Shown here piece by piece: positions 12,272 through 21,780 of a DNA stretch of 64,000 bases. The position numbers and the translations under genes are program-made. The DNA is taken from positions 496,001 through 560,000 of the forward strand of contig CM022369.1 of NCBI GenBank assembly GCA_011800155.1, in the 5' to 3' direction. This DNA comes from Flammulina velutipes. Its lineage: Eukaryota; Basidiomycota; Agaricomycetes; Agaricales; Physalacriaceae. How positions within the stretch are numbered: the stretch's first letter is position 1; every line of letters begins with the position of its first letter. Under the pieces are notes generated by a model. That model made no database searches and was not told where the DNA came from. It was given only the letters and a program-made list of their open reading frames with translations.

Positions 12272-12490
12272 CTACTTCATGCATACAAGCTTCTTGAGCC
12301 CATTTTGGCTCCCTTGACCACCAGTACTTGAGCCCGAGGTGGAGGATTTAGACGTTTTGTTGGAGAGGGAGGAGTACATGGAATGCGCGTCCCGTGGTGA
12401 CTGGTAGAAGGTCGCAAATGCATTCGGGGAGGTGGCACCGTTAGGCATGAAACCGCGAGGCGATGAAGAGGATGTCGAAGAGTAGGACAT
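12272..12490 (-). CDS. small Ser-rich protein
   Basis: A 72-residue intronless frame beginning MSYSSTSSSSPRGF and ending NGLKKLVCMK. It is extremely rich in Ser, Gly, Thr and Asn, with Phe/Tyr scattered through the first half, and so probably disordered. Support for it being real comes from a TATA motif on the same strand at 12601-12606, about 110 bp upstream, and from the lack of any competing gene. I do not recognise a family, and the function is unknown. Confidence 0.5.
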   Translation of the reverse strand: MSYSSTSSSSPRGFMPNGATSPNAFATFYQSPRDAHSMYSSLSNKTSKSSTSGSSTGGQGSQNGLKKLVCMK

Positions 12491-12600
12491 GTCGTTTAAA
12501 ATGAGTGCGTGATGGATGTGGCGAATACCGGCGCCGCTGTATGAATTGTGGGGTGGCTGGCTGAAGAGCTGCAGCGGTTTTCGAAAATCGAGGCGCGGAA

Positions 12601-12606
12601 TTTATA
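12601..12606 (-). promoter_or_regulatory. TATA-like box upstream of the small Ser-rich gene
   Basis: The minus strand reads GTATAAATT here, about 110 bp upstream of the ATG at 12490. This is a reasonable core-promoter position for a fungal gene with an 80-nt leader. Confidence 0.4.
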
Positions 12607-13370
12607 CGCGTTTGGAGAATAATAGAACAATGGCAGACGGATAAATGCCAATCGGGGATGGTAGGTAAGGAGGAGCGATCGAATTCCTGTTTATTGTCCA
12701 CGAAGGGTGCAGGTAGATGCTAGGACAATAGCCTGGTCACAATAGTTCTTCCTGACAGGAGGACCGGTGGGTAGTGAGAGATGCTAGAGCGATGTCTGGC
12801 GATACCATTCCAGCTGGAGACGACAGAGTTTATATATCCCGAAGTGAGGAAAGTAGAACAAGCAGACTGCCATAACGGGAAAGAGTCCTTGTTCGAAGAA
12901 AGTACAAGAGTCGAAGTGCATGTTCCCCCTTGATTGACGGTTCGGAGGTATTCAGAGTAGCACGAGGACCGTTTCGACCAGTCTGGGAACAAGGATACAG
13001 GTGCTTCGCATCTAAAATGTCAGGAATGGACGTAAAAGTGAACAAGGCGTTAATCCAAAACACTGCCACGCATCTTACCGAGATAGACTGGAGATAGATA
13101 GGTCCGGTCCTGGATTCCTTGACGTCCGCGATTTATCTTGGAGAAGGCTTCAAGGAATACGTACGTCCGAGTCGATCATCAGAGTTGCTGGCCCATATGT
13201 GTCAAGTTCAAAGCCCTTTATTCGATCGTCCTCAGCAGTATCAGAGGAAATGTCAATCTCTGTGAGTCTCCGCTGGCGCCAGTTGTATACGTCGATGGTC
13301 GATGGAGATGCTCCCGGACGGTATTAATCAACGAGCGAGCGTGGGAATATGTCCATTACCTCTCACCACC

Positions 13371-14189
13371 ATGGTCAAGCAAGCTCCAATCTGGGACCTC
13401 TTGAAGGCCGAAACTCTGCGTTCTATGTGTCGCGACCTTGGCTTTCCGTGGCTGTCTAACAGAGATGCTATGCAGACACATCTGCAGATAGCTTTCAAGG
13501 ATGGGAACAGTATGTTGTTGACTTATGTGGCTTTTGCTATACTTATTCTCGGCAGCGGATGAGGCACTCCGAGAAGCTATCAAATTTAAACCCACTCGCA
13601 GTGGCAGCCCTAAGCGCAAAGCCACAGTCGACGACGAGGAAGAAGAGAGCCCCACGCGGGGCAAACGAGCCCGTCGGTCAGATGCGGCAGGAGAATCTGC
13701 GTCCGCTCCTCCCGTCCGCCGTACTCGAGCAAGCGCTGCTGCCGATGAAGCTCCAAGACGTAGCTCACGCAGCAAAGCTAAGGAAGAAGAGGAAAAGCCC
13801 AAACCGAAGAAAAAGCAAACTGCGAAGAGGAGAGGTTTCAAGCCAGGACCCAAGAAAGCGGAAGCTCCCGCAAGCCGCGCTTCTGTTTTTGACGGTGTCG
13901 TCGTACCGCGGAGACTACCTAAAGAGGATGACGAGATTCTGGAACAGCCTGCGGAAGTTGAGGCTGAAGCTGATGTGCAGCCCCAAGCCAATGGTGGCGA
14001 AGAGGATGACGAGCATTCATCGTTGTACGGGAGCTCAAACAAAGGTGAGTTAATTCATGATACGAAAGAAAAAACTCATCGGCTTTGATAGAGAACGACG
14101 GCCCCGCGAAAGCCCTCGAAGCTGAGGCTGCAGAGGCAGATGCAGAGGGATCCCTTGCACCCTCCGAGCCTGAGGCATCTGCTGTGTAG
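13371..14189 (+). CDS. SAP-like, charged nuclear protein
   Basis: The start MVKQAPIWDLLKAETLRS at 13371 opens a region resembling a SAP motif (ETLRSMCRDLGFPWLSNRDA), a short helix-extended loop-helix that binds DNA in other proteins. A first intron begins at 13510 (GTATGT) and ends before AADEALREAIKF. The middle is strongly basic with repeated KPKPKKK, KRRGFKPGPKK and SRSKAKEEEE, giving likely nuclear localisation signals and an AT-hook-like patch. The C-terminal part is acidic and Ala/Glu-rich. A second intron near 14044-14090 leads to the end SEPEASAV. It has about 230 residues. The role is not known; chromatin or DNA association is inferred from composition and the SAP-like start. Confidence 0.7.
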
Positions 14190-14471
14190 TCCTTGCCAGA
14201 ATCTAGTAAGTTCAAAATGCATACCGGGCGTCTTCGCTAACGCGTCCTACAGACTTTTTAATTTATTCATTTTAAAGGATCGTGCTTCCTTACGAACGGA
14301 TCGTCTCGGATGTTCACTTGCTTCTTCTCTGCGCTGCCTGCCTGTTTTCGCGTACTGTATTGTACAATATCTCAAGTTGACTTTTTCTCTCCTCGTGGTT
14401 CCCATGATCCAAGTGTTATCTTCACATCAGGCTCATATGGACGACATCTATCTCTGTCCACTACTTTCATC

Positions 14472-15557
14472 ATGTCCAATAAGATCAAGCAAGCCTTCGA
14501 AGCTGACGGCTTCGTCATTGTTCCCGACCTCGTTACTCCTGCCGAACTCGCTGCGCTACGTGCTGCCTGTGATGTTGTGGTCGGTCTTACACGCAGTGGC
14601 GCCTGGGCTTTGCGCCGTACGGTTGGAAAACAGTTCCCGCCTTACGGCGATGATAATCCAGATTCATGGGGTGTGCAGATGCTCATGCACCCGGGCCTGG
14701 GAGAACAAGCAAGAGTGTTTGCAGACTGGTATACAGGGGACAGGCTGACGAATGCTGTTCAAGAGCTTTTGGAGTGTTCTCGCGATGACCTTCAGATGGG
14801 TAAGTGCATCATATTCGGCCTTTGCAGACAGGTCTAGAAAAGCTAGCCCAGAGCTCTTCAACTTGTTGATCAACCCGGTCGCGCACGACTTTGCCCTTCG
14901 TTGGCACAGGGACGACGTGAAGAATGATGCGACCGAGGAGGAGGAGAGTCAGGCGCTGAAACTTTGGCATCATGGTGTATGTTCCGTCGTCCATACAAAG
15001 GAATTGTCTGATATTGAAAGAGTTTATTATAGGTGCAATGGAACACGTATGCTCAATTATCTGTGGTGCTGGGCAAAGATGGCTGATATCCATATCAGCG
15101 CACTTTACGACGATTCTTGTCTATACGTCGTCCCAGGGACACACAAACAACCTCGTACAAATGAACAACGAATACAATCTTCCACTATGGAGGCACCCTC
15201 AGACCCATTCGACATGCCTGGAGCTATACCAGTTCATTTGAAAGGCAAGTTCCAAATCTTTCTATCTGTTACGCCTCTCACATAACCCTCGCAGCTGGGG
15301 ACACCGTGTTTTACAACTCGAATATCCTGCACCTTGGGACCTACAGCGCCAAAGCTCAGCGCGCTACGCTACATGCGACTATGGGTGATGCACGGGGAGG
15401 GTCTATCCGTGCGAGGAACATTTTGCAGCATGGATTGGAGTGGATGAAGGAGGATCGATTTAGGGAGACCTTGACGGATAAGGGGAAAACGATGTTGGAT
15501 CGTCTTGTAATGCTGCAGGAGACAGTGGGACAAGTAGATTACTCGTTGGATGGCTGA
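14472..15557 (+). CDS. phytanoyl-CoA dioxygenase (PhyH)-like oxygenase
   Basis: A Fe(II)/2-oxoglutarate-dependent oxygenase of the PhyH family, about 290 residues. It begins MSNKIKQAFEADGFVIVPDL, the usual family start. LRWHRDDVKND supplies the HxD metal ligands and NILHLGTYSA the distal His region. The middle needs two closely spaced introns (about 14978-15033 and 15049-15102); removing both rebuilds LWHHGVQWNTALYDDSCLYVVPGTHK, which is the conserved order. A further intron near 14799-14852 and one near 15246-15294 complete the model. The protein ends at 15557. PhyH relatives hydroxylate lipids or secondary metabolites; no biosynthetic cluster surrounds it, so the substrate stays open. Confidence 0.88.
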
Positions 15558-15804
15558 TCATGCCATTTAGCTACAATGGACGTTGCCCAGGTATCCGTCG
15601 ATACTTTGACGTTCGCGCGCCTACGTAAGTCAGTTATGAAAAGGGAGTAAGATATAAGCAACGTACTACAACGCATGCTCTCCATTTTGACAGGGCTTTC
15701 CCCGCGCGTCGTCCAGTCTGTAGATTGCAGAGGGATTCACCTTGAATACGCCTTCAGTCAATTGATCATGAACGTAAGGGGTGTCCTAAGCACTCACAAA
15801 GCAT

Positions 15805-16065
15805 CTACGCCTTTCCCTCCTTATCCGAGTCCCGAGGCTCTGTAGGCTCCAGTGTGGCCAACAAGTTATCCAGATTGCTGAGCAGATCGTCCAGCTTGTT
15901 CTCCATTCCCGCAGCAACTCCCTCCGCGCTCTCCAATCGTTGAAGTAGCGCGGCAACACTAGCCTCTTCTTTCTCGTCCAGGTTCTCTTGAGACAGTAGC
16001 GAGTTCAAGAGTTTAACATCGTCCTCAAGACTGCCGTTAGTTTCCACTTTATCGTTGTTGGTCAT
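15805..16065 (-). CDS. small acidic coiled-coil protein
   Basis: An intronless frame of 86 residues from the ATG at 16065 (MTNNDKVETNGSLEDD). It is acidic and Leu-rich, with a likely helical or coiled-coil middle (LLNSLLSQENL, VAALLQRLESAE, LDDLLSNLDNLLATLE). I recognise no family. Its start lies only 30 bp from the ATG of THOC1 on the other strand, so the two genes must share a promoter region. It probably forms a helical hairpin or an adaptor; this is inference from composition. Confidence 0.6.
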   Translation of the reverse strand: MTNNDKVETNGSLEDDVKLLNSLLSQENLDEKEEASVAALLQRLESAEGVAAGMENKLDDLLSNLDNLLATLEPTEPRDSDKEGKA

Positions 16066-16095
16066 GGTCCAGTGTGTCCTCGGGAGTTGCCGTTC

Positions 16096-18462
16096 ATGAC
16101 TTCCCCTTCGCCTTTACTTGCATCGTTGCTCAAATCGTTGCCGCCGCCTCCAATCACACAGGAGGTCATTCGCGAACATGTCAAGGTCGCGGTAGAGAAA
16201 ACAAGTCATGTTCAACTGCCGGTGGAAGTAAGGAAGAGTCGCTGGGAGAATGCATTGAAGTCCGAAGTGTTCAAACTTGCGGTGCGTAGCTGTATTCTAC
16301 TTCAATCATCCTGTTAAGCACGAATATAGAAAACAGAAGGTCAAGCGCTCAGGAAGAACGACACAAAGTACTATGATGAACTCAAGACACTACTGGATGT
16401 GGCGCTCGAATTCGCTCTATTAGGTGTGTTCACTTACGAACTCTGTGTCTCAAGCCAACATATCGACAGACGCCTGCGATTCAATCTCTCTGTTCGTCCT
16501 GCTTCAGGATCTCCTAGAAACCCAAACCATCGCTTCCTGCTCGCACATATTCTCGTGGATAGAGTTGCGCGCGCCACAATTAACGGCAGACATGGTACCA
16601 CAGAAAGGCAAGGCTCTCGTACTTCTGCGCACACTCAACGATCTATTACGACGGCTATCAAAGATGGGATCTAACACCATGTTCTGTGGTCGCATTCTTA
16701 CTTTCCTGAGCGGAGTCTTCCCTCTTGGTGAACGTAGCGGTGTCAATCTGAGGGGAGAATATGGTCCGACTTGGGAGGGCGTCCAAGGCTCCATGAAGCC
16801 GGAGAAATCCGAGCCAGAGGAAAAGGTCGCTGTCGACAAAGCTATGGAGACAGATTCAGTTAAGGCGAAGCAAGATACCAAGCCTGTGGAAGAGGACAAT
16901 AAAATGGAGGTCGACAGCGCCGAGGCCTCAAAAGCCGTTGAGACTAAGCCTGATGGCGGTAAGCACTCTCAGCTACTCCCGTTGTAGTCTCGCTGACATG
17001 CAGCAGACAACTTCTACAACATTTTCTGGTCGTTGCAGCTACCGTTCTCGAAACCACCCGTATTCGCTGCTTCGACGACATTTGCTACGTTCCAGGACTC
17101 TGTTAACAAGGTGCTTCCTGTCATCAAGGAACATACGACCAAAGAGCGTGTAATGATGGGCAGCAGAGCCTCTGGCTCCGGCACGTCTAACCCTCTCAAG
17201 CGTAAACGCGACGATGAACCTGTACAAGTGACCGAATATTTCTTTGCCAAGTTCCTGACTAGTCCTGATCTCCTGGGACTTGAAGTACGCCTCTACCTCT
17301 CATACGGCGCTCAAATTATCTCTAACAAATTATACAGTTAAAAGACACCCATTTCCGCCGACAGTTCCTCCTGCAGCTCCTCATCGTTCTCAACCATCTC
17401 CTCACTTTCACCAAAACCTCCAAGGATGCTTGGTTGACGACTCGAAACCGCTCACTCAACATGGAATTCACATTAGAGTCTGATGATGCACAATGGGTAC
17501 AAGACACGATCGTCAAGGCTATGGAAGAGATCAAGCAAACCGCTCCCAATGGCCGTGCATTCGCAGATACCGTTCACGTCATTTTAGAGCGGGAGCGGAA
17601 CTGGGTCAAGTGGAAGAATGAGAATTGCCCCCCTTTCGACAAGGAGCCATGGTCTGCCGAAGTGGATGGGAAACAAGTAGGGTTGTACGAGGCGACGAAG
17701 CCACTTTTCGATAAGATGAGGGTGACACCTGCGCCATGGCAGTGGATGTATGGAAGTAAGAACCTGACAGAGGTGTGGCAGATGGGATATCGAGACCTAC
17801 AAGATCTGGAAAACTTCTCGTAAGCAATTTTGGCCTCCTTTGTGTGCTTGTCATTGATAAATCCGTAAAGCGCGCCTGAGGACGTCAAAGGATACTGGAC
17901 TGCTATCAACAAAGTGAACACTCTGATTGAGTATCGAAAGACGCAACTGCAAAAAACGGCAGAGCTGCGCGCGGCTTCGTTAAAGGCGAAGGCCGAAGCT
18001 GACGCGCCTCCAGCAGCAGCAGCAGCAACAGCAACAACAACAACAACAACAGAGGATGTTCCCAAGGATGGCGCAAAAGCAGCTGCGGAGCCTGGTCCTA
18101 TTGATATATCTGCTCTTGCTAAATCCGATCCTTCCATCGCGAAACATGAAGAGGTACCTATAACTCTCCATACCTCTCTGATATGCGATGCTTACTCGGC
18201 ACAGACCAAACAACGTCTTTCGTGGCTTACTCTGCGCGCTGCTCGGGATCAACACTTGTCACTATTTGGCAAGATTGGAACTGGGGATATCGAGCTGTTA
18301 ATGAAGGGAATTGATGGACCAAATGAGGGTGGAGCAGCTCCGTCGAGTCCCTTGGTAACACCATCTATTTCCAAGGATGCTGAACTGGTCAAGGATATTT
18401 CTAGTGGCAGCGATCACTCGAAGATCGAGGATGGGGAGGATGTCAAGATGGCTGCGACATAG
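16096..18462 (+). CDS. THOC1: THO complex subunit 1 (THOC1/Hpr1)
   Basis: A THOC1 orthologue of about 680 residues, close to the usual length of the animal protein. THO couples transcription to mRNP packaging and export in the nucleus. Typical blocks appear in the expected order across at least six exons: [36 protein letters not shown] and [10 protein letters not shown], an acidic/basic insert, [46 protein letters not shown], and [15 protein letters not shown]. The start at 16096 ([16 protein letters not shown]) is the first ATG; the upstream in-frame codon is GTG. Splices such as [13 protein letters not shown] (intron ending near 16467) were fixed by frame. A CAG/CAA microsatellite encodes an Ala/Thr tract near residue 570. 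The C-terminus is an acidic Ser-rich tail. Confidence 0.92.
18011..18052 (+). repeat. CAG/CAA microsatellite inside THOC1
   Basis: A run of CAG units passes into CAA units. In the THOC1 frame it is read as an Ala run followed by a Thr run, in a linker rich in Ala and Pro, so length changes by whole units would be tolerated. Confidence 0.85.
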
Positions 18463-18616
18463 ATCTCAATGCAAAGTAGGCTATCCTAATTGAACAGGAT
18501 GAACACTTCATAACGAGAGGGAGATGCCAATTGAGAACAGGTGGGAAGCCACTCGATTTGCCTTGAACTACACCAAATTCTATTTACTAACGATCTACAA
18601 TATCTAAGTTTTGATG

Positions 18617-19895
18617 TTATATCCCTAGCATCGTTGATATAGGTCGCATCGTATAATTGACCTTGATGGCTTGGAAAAGCCTCTCCATGCACACTTCGTC
18701 AAGCCAAAACATCAAGGTTGTGTAGCACCATCCCATCGTCCACAGCCACCCTATAACCCCTCCCGGCCTCATCCCCGTAGTCTTCTGGAACAATGTCTCC
18801 AACACAATGCCAACACCAGCTAAGACGAAGAATCCGCCTATATGGCAGCACATCCCTGTCGCACGCTGCATTCCCCAGAAGACCGCATCATGGTACACCG
18901 CCGAAGCGATGAAGGCACCAATGACATGTCCCGCCTTTCCAAAGAAAAGGCCAAAGAAGCGTCCGCCTGTATGCCCAAATGTGTCGCGCAGTGCCTGGTG
19001 CCATCGGTACCCCCAGAACTCGGATAGTGATGTCGAGCGCCATGGCGCATTCATGAAGGGGAGCCATTCGTCTGGGTCCTGTCCAAAGACTACTACGCCG
19101 AAGAACGACTCTATGACATAACTCCCCTGCATGCTGGCAAACACGCTGAATGGATATATTGACGTTCGTGCGAAATGTAGGAGGAAAGGTGATGTTATTG
19201 TATCCGTGATGGAAGCATCGAAGAGAAATTTGTAGGCGGCCCAAGACGTTTCGAAGAGGAGGACAAATGTCGCATATTGGTAGGCTAGTTTCCGAACAAA
19301 CGCGTATTTGCGCGCCGGCTGAGTAAGAGGCAGGTCATGCACGCGCTCGATCGACATGTAGCGTTTTGTGACATCCCAGCCCACTCCCCTCAGGTTGAAG
19401 CATAGGTCTCCAGCGTCCCAAAGTATCTGTGAAATCGTGCGTGACTTCAAGGGATCGCGGTTCTTGCCAGTTCGGGTGTAATGGGTGGCGCTAAAGGAGA
19501 AAGAGATGCAGCGTAAAAACATAATGGTTCCCCATGCCTACCAAACACCTTAGTTCAAGTCTTGGCTCGTCCGAAAAAAAAAACTGAACATACCATGATA
19601 CCCATATTCTCCGCATCACGCTCTAAATCCCCATCTGTCATGTCGATAATAACGAGCCGAGAGAGAAGAAAAAGCCATAAAGGAAGGAGAGCAAGTCGGA
19701 GGAAATACGTCTTTGGAAAAGTCACCAGAAGCGCCGCACTGTAATACGCAACATGAGCCGGAAGAAACACTGTGAGAAACACATAGCCGTCAAGTGGAAT
19801 GACAGGCCACGGCAACTTCAAGACACCTCCTGCACTGCAAAACAAGATCTTAGCATTGAATACACCGTACGGATAGCTTTTCCTTACCAAGACAT
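18617..19895 (-). CDS. wax-synthase-like membrane O-acyltransferase (MBOAT_2)
   Basis: A polytopic membrane protein of about 390 residues with the wax-synthase/MBOAT_2 block: DPDEWLPFMNAPWRSTSLSE followed by FWGYRWHQALRDTFG, and later the His-containing SAVYHDAVFWG. The start at 19895 is a short first exon (ATGTCTTG) joined through an intron with donor GTAAGG to the exon beginning AGGVLKLPWPVIPLDGY. A second intron (about 19533-19592) joins ENMGIM to AWGTIMFLRC. Hydrophobic segments recur throughout, consistent with several transmembrane helices in the ER. Family members esterify alcohols or secondary metabolites. There is no polyketide or terpene gene nearby, so the acceptor is unknown. Confidence 0.85.
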
Positions 19896-20166
19896 GGTAA
19901 ATAGCGAGAGGGGAGTCGACTTATCTTCGGTCAAATTCCTCGAGCGCCTTTTAAGAAAATGAACCTGATACGCCATCATTGACTGGAACGTTCAGCGCCC
20001 GGCATCACCAATACACGTAGTCTGATCCTCGATTCGCGTGTTGTTTACTAATACCTAGAGGTAAACCGAAGACCAGTCTGAGTTATAGGGGTTAGAGTGC
20101 ATGTTGCCATTGATACTGGGCGCCAACCATGAAACATCGTAGCTGCGTGAACTTGAAAGTCAAATT

Positions 20167-21664
20167 TCATTCGGAACCAAAATAAGACACCTCTAATCCA
20201 ATGGCCTTGATAGGTTTCGAACGATTCGTAAAATCAGAGACCACACCCAAGCTAACGAGCATATTACGCAAACGGCCTTCCCACATCAACGAGACATCCT
20301 AATACTACAGTAAATCCCAGTTTGGCCAAATAAGAGTACTAAAACTCACGTTATTTGTCGACGCTCGGGCCTTGACAACACCTTGTACAGGACCGAGCTC
20401 AACAATGTTACGCTCGGGATAGTTCGGAGGTATTATTTTCGCATCTAGGTCATCTTCTGGTTCCCCGAGCCGTCGCCGCAGCCACCATTCAGCACCCATC
20501 GTTAGCTCGCTTTCGTAGCTGTAGACATTGAAGTCAAAACGCGAAGACAAAGACACGTCACGTGACGTCCGTGCTGAGTATGCAGCAGAAAGATGCCCAA
20601 GCATAGGGTTGAAAAGTGCGGTGATGGTCGTCGGCGGTGAAGGAAGAGGCTTCGTCGACGAAGCTATCTTGGAAGATGAGCCGGATGGGAGTTGTACAGA
20701 CGGTGGTGTCGCGTCTGGCAAGGTGGAAAAACGGAAGCCCGTAGAAACTGTAATAGGCCTCAGTTTCATTTCAATTCAAATACTGAAGAATGGAACACGA
20801 ACCTCCCGCACTCTTCTCCTTTGCACTAAAGTAAAGTTCCGCGCCTGCTGATATTCGCCCTCTCAGTCCTCCTTCAACGGCGTCCTCTTCGTCTATCCGC
20901 TTCACGCCTACGCGAGTGTTGGCTTCGTCGTCCACTGGAACAGCTCCAAGACGGCCAAAGTTATGGAGGACCTTGACACCGAGCATTCCGTCTTCCGCGC
21001 TGTACGTGTACTCGGAACACCACTTTCCAACGTCGTGTTGTAATGAGAACATGACATTGCTGGAATCTGTCCGCTGGCCTGCAAGTGGTGGGTCGGATAT
21101 CGCAGCAACGATTCCCTGAAGAGTAGGTGATAGACGCGACGAATATAGAGCATCCAGGCGACCAGTAGGTAGATATAACCGTCCGTACATCAAATAGTCT
21201 ATTCGTCTGGTTTAGTTAGAAATCTTATGACGATGTAGTCAAAACTCACCTCTCGTGTCCACCCTCTGTCCCGCAAGCCATTCCTCTTCTTTTCCTTCCG
21301 GCCGTCGAGGCTGGTCGTAGACTTTGAATCGTTCAATCATATTTTTGAAGCGAACATTGCCAGAGGATTTGATGTCGAGGTCGCAAGATGTAAAGACGTA
21401 GCCTACAGACCCATTCAGCGAAGGCATAGCATTCATTGAGTACGTTGTTTTAAACAGTGCATTGGGGGACTTCGATATGGACAAATGAATGCCTCTAGGA
21501 ACCGTGAAGTCGAGGATAGCTGGTCAACGGTGTTAATGGGCCCTCGTTAACATAAAAAGACACTCACCATCAGATGAACGAGTCAAGTTTGAGAACAAGT
21601 TGTCCTCGTTCCATCCTGTGGCCTTGTAGTAGCTTCGCAGAACATACGATGCAAATGGATGCAT
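20167..21664 (-). CDS. MDM10: mitochondrial distribution and morphology protein 10 (ERMES)
   Basis: Mdm10 is a beta-barrel of the mitochondrial outer membrane. It is part of the ER-mitochondria encounter structure and also assists SAM-mediated barrel assembly. The model of about 425 residues starts at 21664 with MHPFASYVLRSYYKATGWNE, the conserved N-terminus, then LDFTVPRGIHLSISKSPNAL after an intron. Later blocks are LYLPTGRLDALYSSRLSPT, a long Ser/Thr-rich loop, and AYSARTSRDVSLSSRFDFN. A last intron near 20300-20349 joins ASTNN to DVSLMWEGRLRNMLVSLG, and the end is EVSYFGSE, ending in an aromatic-rich strand like a beta-signal. The whole chain matches the family from end to end. Confidence 0.93.
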
Positions 21665-21780
21665 TCAGACATGGACGTCGGAGAATAACCGTGATCTCCG
21701 GCCCGGTGCCGACCCGTTCACAGAAACAATATTATAATGCCTATTGCTCAATAGTCTATGAACACACGCTGCAAAGCATA

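Larger units (their letters stand above)
11494..13370. other. long spacer with one small gene
   Basis: Apart from the Ser-rich small gene at 12272-12490, this 1.9 kb holds only overlapping open frames without family features. A second TATATAA-like motif lies at about 12828-12836 (either strand), but no convincing gene follows it. AT-rich tracts occur at 11757-11780. Confidence 0.5.

Noticed and set aside
16400..16680. Plus-strand frame overlapping THOC1 exons with many Arg and Thr
   Set aside because: Out-of-frame shadow; the THOC1 exon in the adjacent frame carries the conserved blocks.
17980..18255. Minus-strand frame encoding a poly-Cys run
   Set aside because: It is the reverse reading of the CAG/CAA microsatellite inside the THOC1 coding sequence.
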